A stretch of DNA of 60,744 bases from Solirubrobacterales bacterium (GTDB lineage: Bacteria > Actinomycetota > Thermoleophilia > Solirubrobacterales > 70-9), in NCBI GenBank assembly GCA_025450195.1, contig JANWHW010000026.1, forward strand, positions 1 through 60,744, in the 5' to 3' direction. Below the pieces are notes generated by a model. That model did not search any database and had not been told where the DNA came from. It saw only the letters and a program-made list of their open reading frames with translations. The position numbers and the translations under genes were made by a program. The stretch's first letter is position 1, and each line of letters opens with the position of its first letter. Positions 59,219 through 60,744 of this stretch are shown piece after piece.

Positions 59219-60381
59219 GTGACGGAAGAGCGCCAGTCTCGTCGCTGGCGCTGGGCGATCGCCGGAGTGGCCGCGGTCGTGGTGCTGGTCGCGGTGGGCG
59301 CGGCAGTCAGCTGGCACTTCTCTTCGGCCGTGCTCGTACCCGATCGCTCGGATTGGCCACGGAGCATCACCGTTGACGCGATGTCGCGCGGCCAGATCGT
59401 TCTCTCCCGTGATGAAGAAAGTGAACGCCCGGGGGTCTACGGGCTCGAGTGGCAGGGCGGCCACGCAATCATCGGCCCGGTGCTGGCCACCGCCGAGGAC
59501 TCCGTCACGCGTCAACTCCGGAGTGTTCGCGGCTATCTCGTCCCCAGGATGAAGGTAGCCACCGACACCCATGTCTATGCCGGCAACCCTCGCCAGAGCC
59601 TTGGCCTTCCCTACGAGGACGTTTGGGTCAAGGACGAACTTGGCCCGATGCCAGCCTGGCTGGTTCCCGGCCGCAAGCGAACGTGGGCCATTCTGGTGCA
59701 TGGGATCAACGACGACCCCCAGGTGGGCTTGCGCCTTGCGCCGTGGCTTCATCGCAGCGGATTCCCTTCGCTCATGATCACCTACCGCGAGGACCTTGGC
59801 GCACCCAGCAGCCCCGACGGCTTCCACCACATGGGGCTGACGGAGTGGCGCGACCTTGAGGCCGCGGTGCGATTTGCCCTGGCCCACGACGCCCAAAAGA
59901 TCGTATTGATCGGCTACTCGATGGGCGGTGCGCTTGTCTCGCAGTCCTCGAAAAGTCTCGCCTCGCTCCGCGCGTCGCCGCAGCGGTCCTCGATGCCCCA
60001 GCCCTCAACTGGCAGGAGATCCTCTCCTTCAACGCCACCGAGATGGGCTTCCCGGGCTTCCTAGCCGTACCCGTCGAGTGGGCGATTGGGGCCCGGATCG
60101 ATGCCGATTGGGAGAGCCTCGACGCACTCAGTCACCCAGAGGACTTCCACCTTCCGATCCTCCTCTTTCACGGCACCGAGGACAACGTCATCCCGATCGA
60201 GACCAGCGAGGACTTCGCCCGGGAGCTACCGCGTTGGGTCACCTACTTCCCGGTGGCCCGCGCAGGACACACGCAGAGCTGGAACGTCAATCCACACCGC
60301 TACGAGCTCCACCTCTCAGATTTCCTCGAGCAGGCCCTGGAAACAGAACGAGCCCAACCGCGCGGGTTGGGCTCGGACTAA
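59219..60381 (+). pseudogene. Alpha/beta hydrolase interrupted by a one-base deletion
   Basis: The frame from GTG 59219 encodes a membrane anchor (residues 13-37) and a hydrolase with WAILVHGINDD and the nucleophile GYSMGG, then turns to nonsense after about base 59950. From there the next frame continues the family pattern (LEKSRLAPRVAAAVLDAPALN, then VPVEWAIGA), with the acid in LFHGTEDNVIP and His in RAGHTQSW, to 60381. Adding one T near 59953-59957 (CAGTCCTCG to CAGTTCCTCG) joins them into about 387 residues. It may be a recent mutation or a sequencing error. Confidence 0.8.
60349..60375 (-). terminator. Terminator of the rRNA operon, within the hydrolase 3' end
   Basis: CGAGCCCAACC (60349-60359) pairs perfectly with GGTTGGGCTCG (60365-60375) over 5 bases. 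On the minus strand it follows 5S rRNA and leads into TTCTGTTTCC. It also lies in the last codons of the convergent hydrolase, so it may serve both. Confidence 0.75.
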
Positions 60382-60387
60382 TTAAGA

Positions 60388-60503
60388 ACCGGCGGCGACC
60401 TACTCTCCCGGGAGGTTGCCCTCCAAGTACCATCGGCGCTGAAAGGCTTAACTGCTCTGTTCGGAATGGGAAGAGGTGTTTCCCTTTCGCCATGCACCAC
60501 CGG
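60388..60503 (-). rRNA. rrf: 5S ribosomal RNA
   Basis: Read on the minus strand, the region has the standard 5S features: a GGTGGTGCATGGCG start, CACCTCTTCCCATTCCGAAC, AGAGCAGTTAAGCC, GATGGTACTTGG and GGGAGAGTAGGTCGCCGCC at the end. The length of about 116 fits. Ends are estimated to within a few bases. It follows 23S rRNA by about 60 bases. Confidence 0.95.
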
Positions 60504-60564
60504 AATTTTGCGAGACAAAGCCTCGCTGAAGCTTGAAAACTGCACAAGACCAAAAGGTAAAAAA

Positions 60565-60744
60565 TAACCGTCAAGCCCTCGACCCATTAGTACCGGTCGG
60601 CTGAGCGCATCACTGCACTTGCACCGCCGGCCTATCAACCTGGTGGTCTACCAGGGGTCTTACTCCCTCAAGGGGATGGGAGAGCTCATCTCGAGGACGG
60701 CTTCCCGCTTAGATGCCTTCAGCGGTTATCCGTTCCGTGCGTAG
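60565..60744 (-). rRNA. rrl: 3' end of 23S ribosomal RNA (partial)
   Basis: On the plus strand the sequence from about 60569 (GTCAAGCCCTCGACCCATTA, GTACCGGTCGGCTGAGCGCA) is the reverse complement of a 23S rRNA 3' end, including the GGCCTATCAACC and AGATGCCTTCAGCGGTTATC blocks of domain VI. The gene continues out of the window. The 3' end is placed by the conserved terminal stem and may be off by several bases. Confidence 0.95.

Noticed and set aside
1-60744. CRISPR arrays, insertion sequences, prophage and tRNA genes
   Set aside because: I looked for regular short repeats, transposase motifs, phage structural genes and cloverleaf patterns in the gaps and found none that I can support. Nearly all gaps are under 170 bases.

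Overview
This is a high-GC chromosomal segment that reads as a housekeeping region of a deep-branching actinobacterium, most likely class Thermoleophilia (Solirubrobacterales-like). The evidence is SepF, MurT/GatD, a GarA-like FHA gene followed by a MerR gene, a c-di-AMP riboswitch before an RlpA-like gene, a short EF-Ts, HisZ with short HisG, and a DapL-type aminotransferase. The taxonomic call is inference from gene content. I see no phage, insertion sequence, CRISPR array or tRNA gene.

Layout. 1-2.1 kb (+): the end of a gene (probably miaA), dapF and a dapL-like aminotransferase. 2.1-4.9 kb (-): a lipoprotein, an MBL hydrolase and an epimerase. 4.9-6.7 kb (+): hflX and dut. 6.7-11 kb (-): a methyltransferase, a lipid kinase, and murT-methyltransferase-gatD. 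11-14.6 kb (+): a secreted PPIase, PrxQ, a hydrolase, a PRC-barrel protein and a VKOR/DsbA pair. 14.8-30 kb: mixed-strand lipid and redox genes, ccdA, dinB, an RlpA-like gene under a c-di-AMP riboswitch, a WS/DGAT acyltransferase, a secreted protease, nadE and a membrane HTH protein. 28.9-57.9 kb: one long minus-strand run. In transcription order it holds murA, hisZ-G-D-B-H-A-F, a CCA-type nucleotidyltransferase, pgeF, yggS, sepF, proC, yggT, lspA, rluD-like, rpsB, tsf, pyrH, frr, uppS, cdsA, dxr, rseP, ispG, fadD, proS, pgsA, an RsiG-like gene, a GarA-like gene, merR, an SRPBCC gene and an AGPS-like oxidase. 58-60.4 kb (+): two alpha/beta hydrolases, the second frameshifted. 60.4 kb to the end (-): 5S rRNA and the 3' end of 23S rRNA.

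Cell-envelope genes dominate: DAP supply, UDP-sugar and lipid II steps (murA, murT/gatD, uppS), isoprenoid precursors (dxr, ispG), phospholipid head groups (cdsA, pgsA), division (sepF) and oxidative folding outside the membrane (VKOR, DsbA, CcdA).

Most notable observations: (1) DapF has Ser at both catalytic Cys positions. (2) MurA has Asp at the fosfomycin-target Cys position. (3) Many start codons lie 6-10 bp after a TAGGCT-like hexamer, which suggests widespread leaderless transcripts; in four cases the TAG is the stop codon of the gene before. (4) A two-copy palindromic intergenic element lies between sepF/proC and hisA/hisF. (5) A single-motif RsiG-like protein with the c-di-GMP signature spacing is encoded beside garA-merR. 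(6) A membrane protein has a sigma-region-4-like HTH where an anti-sigma domain would be expected.
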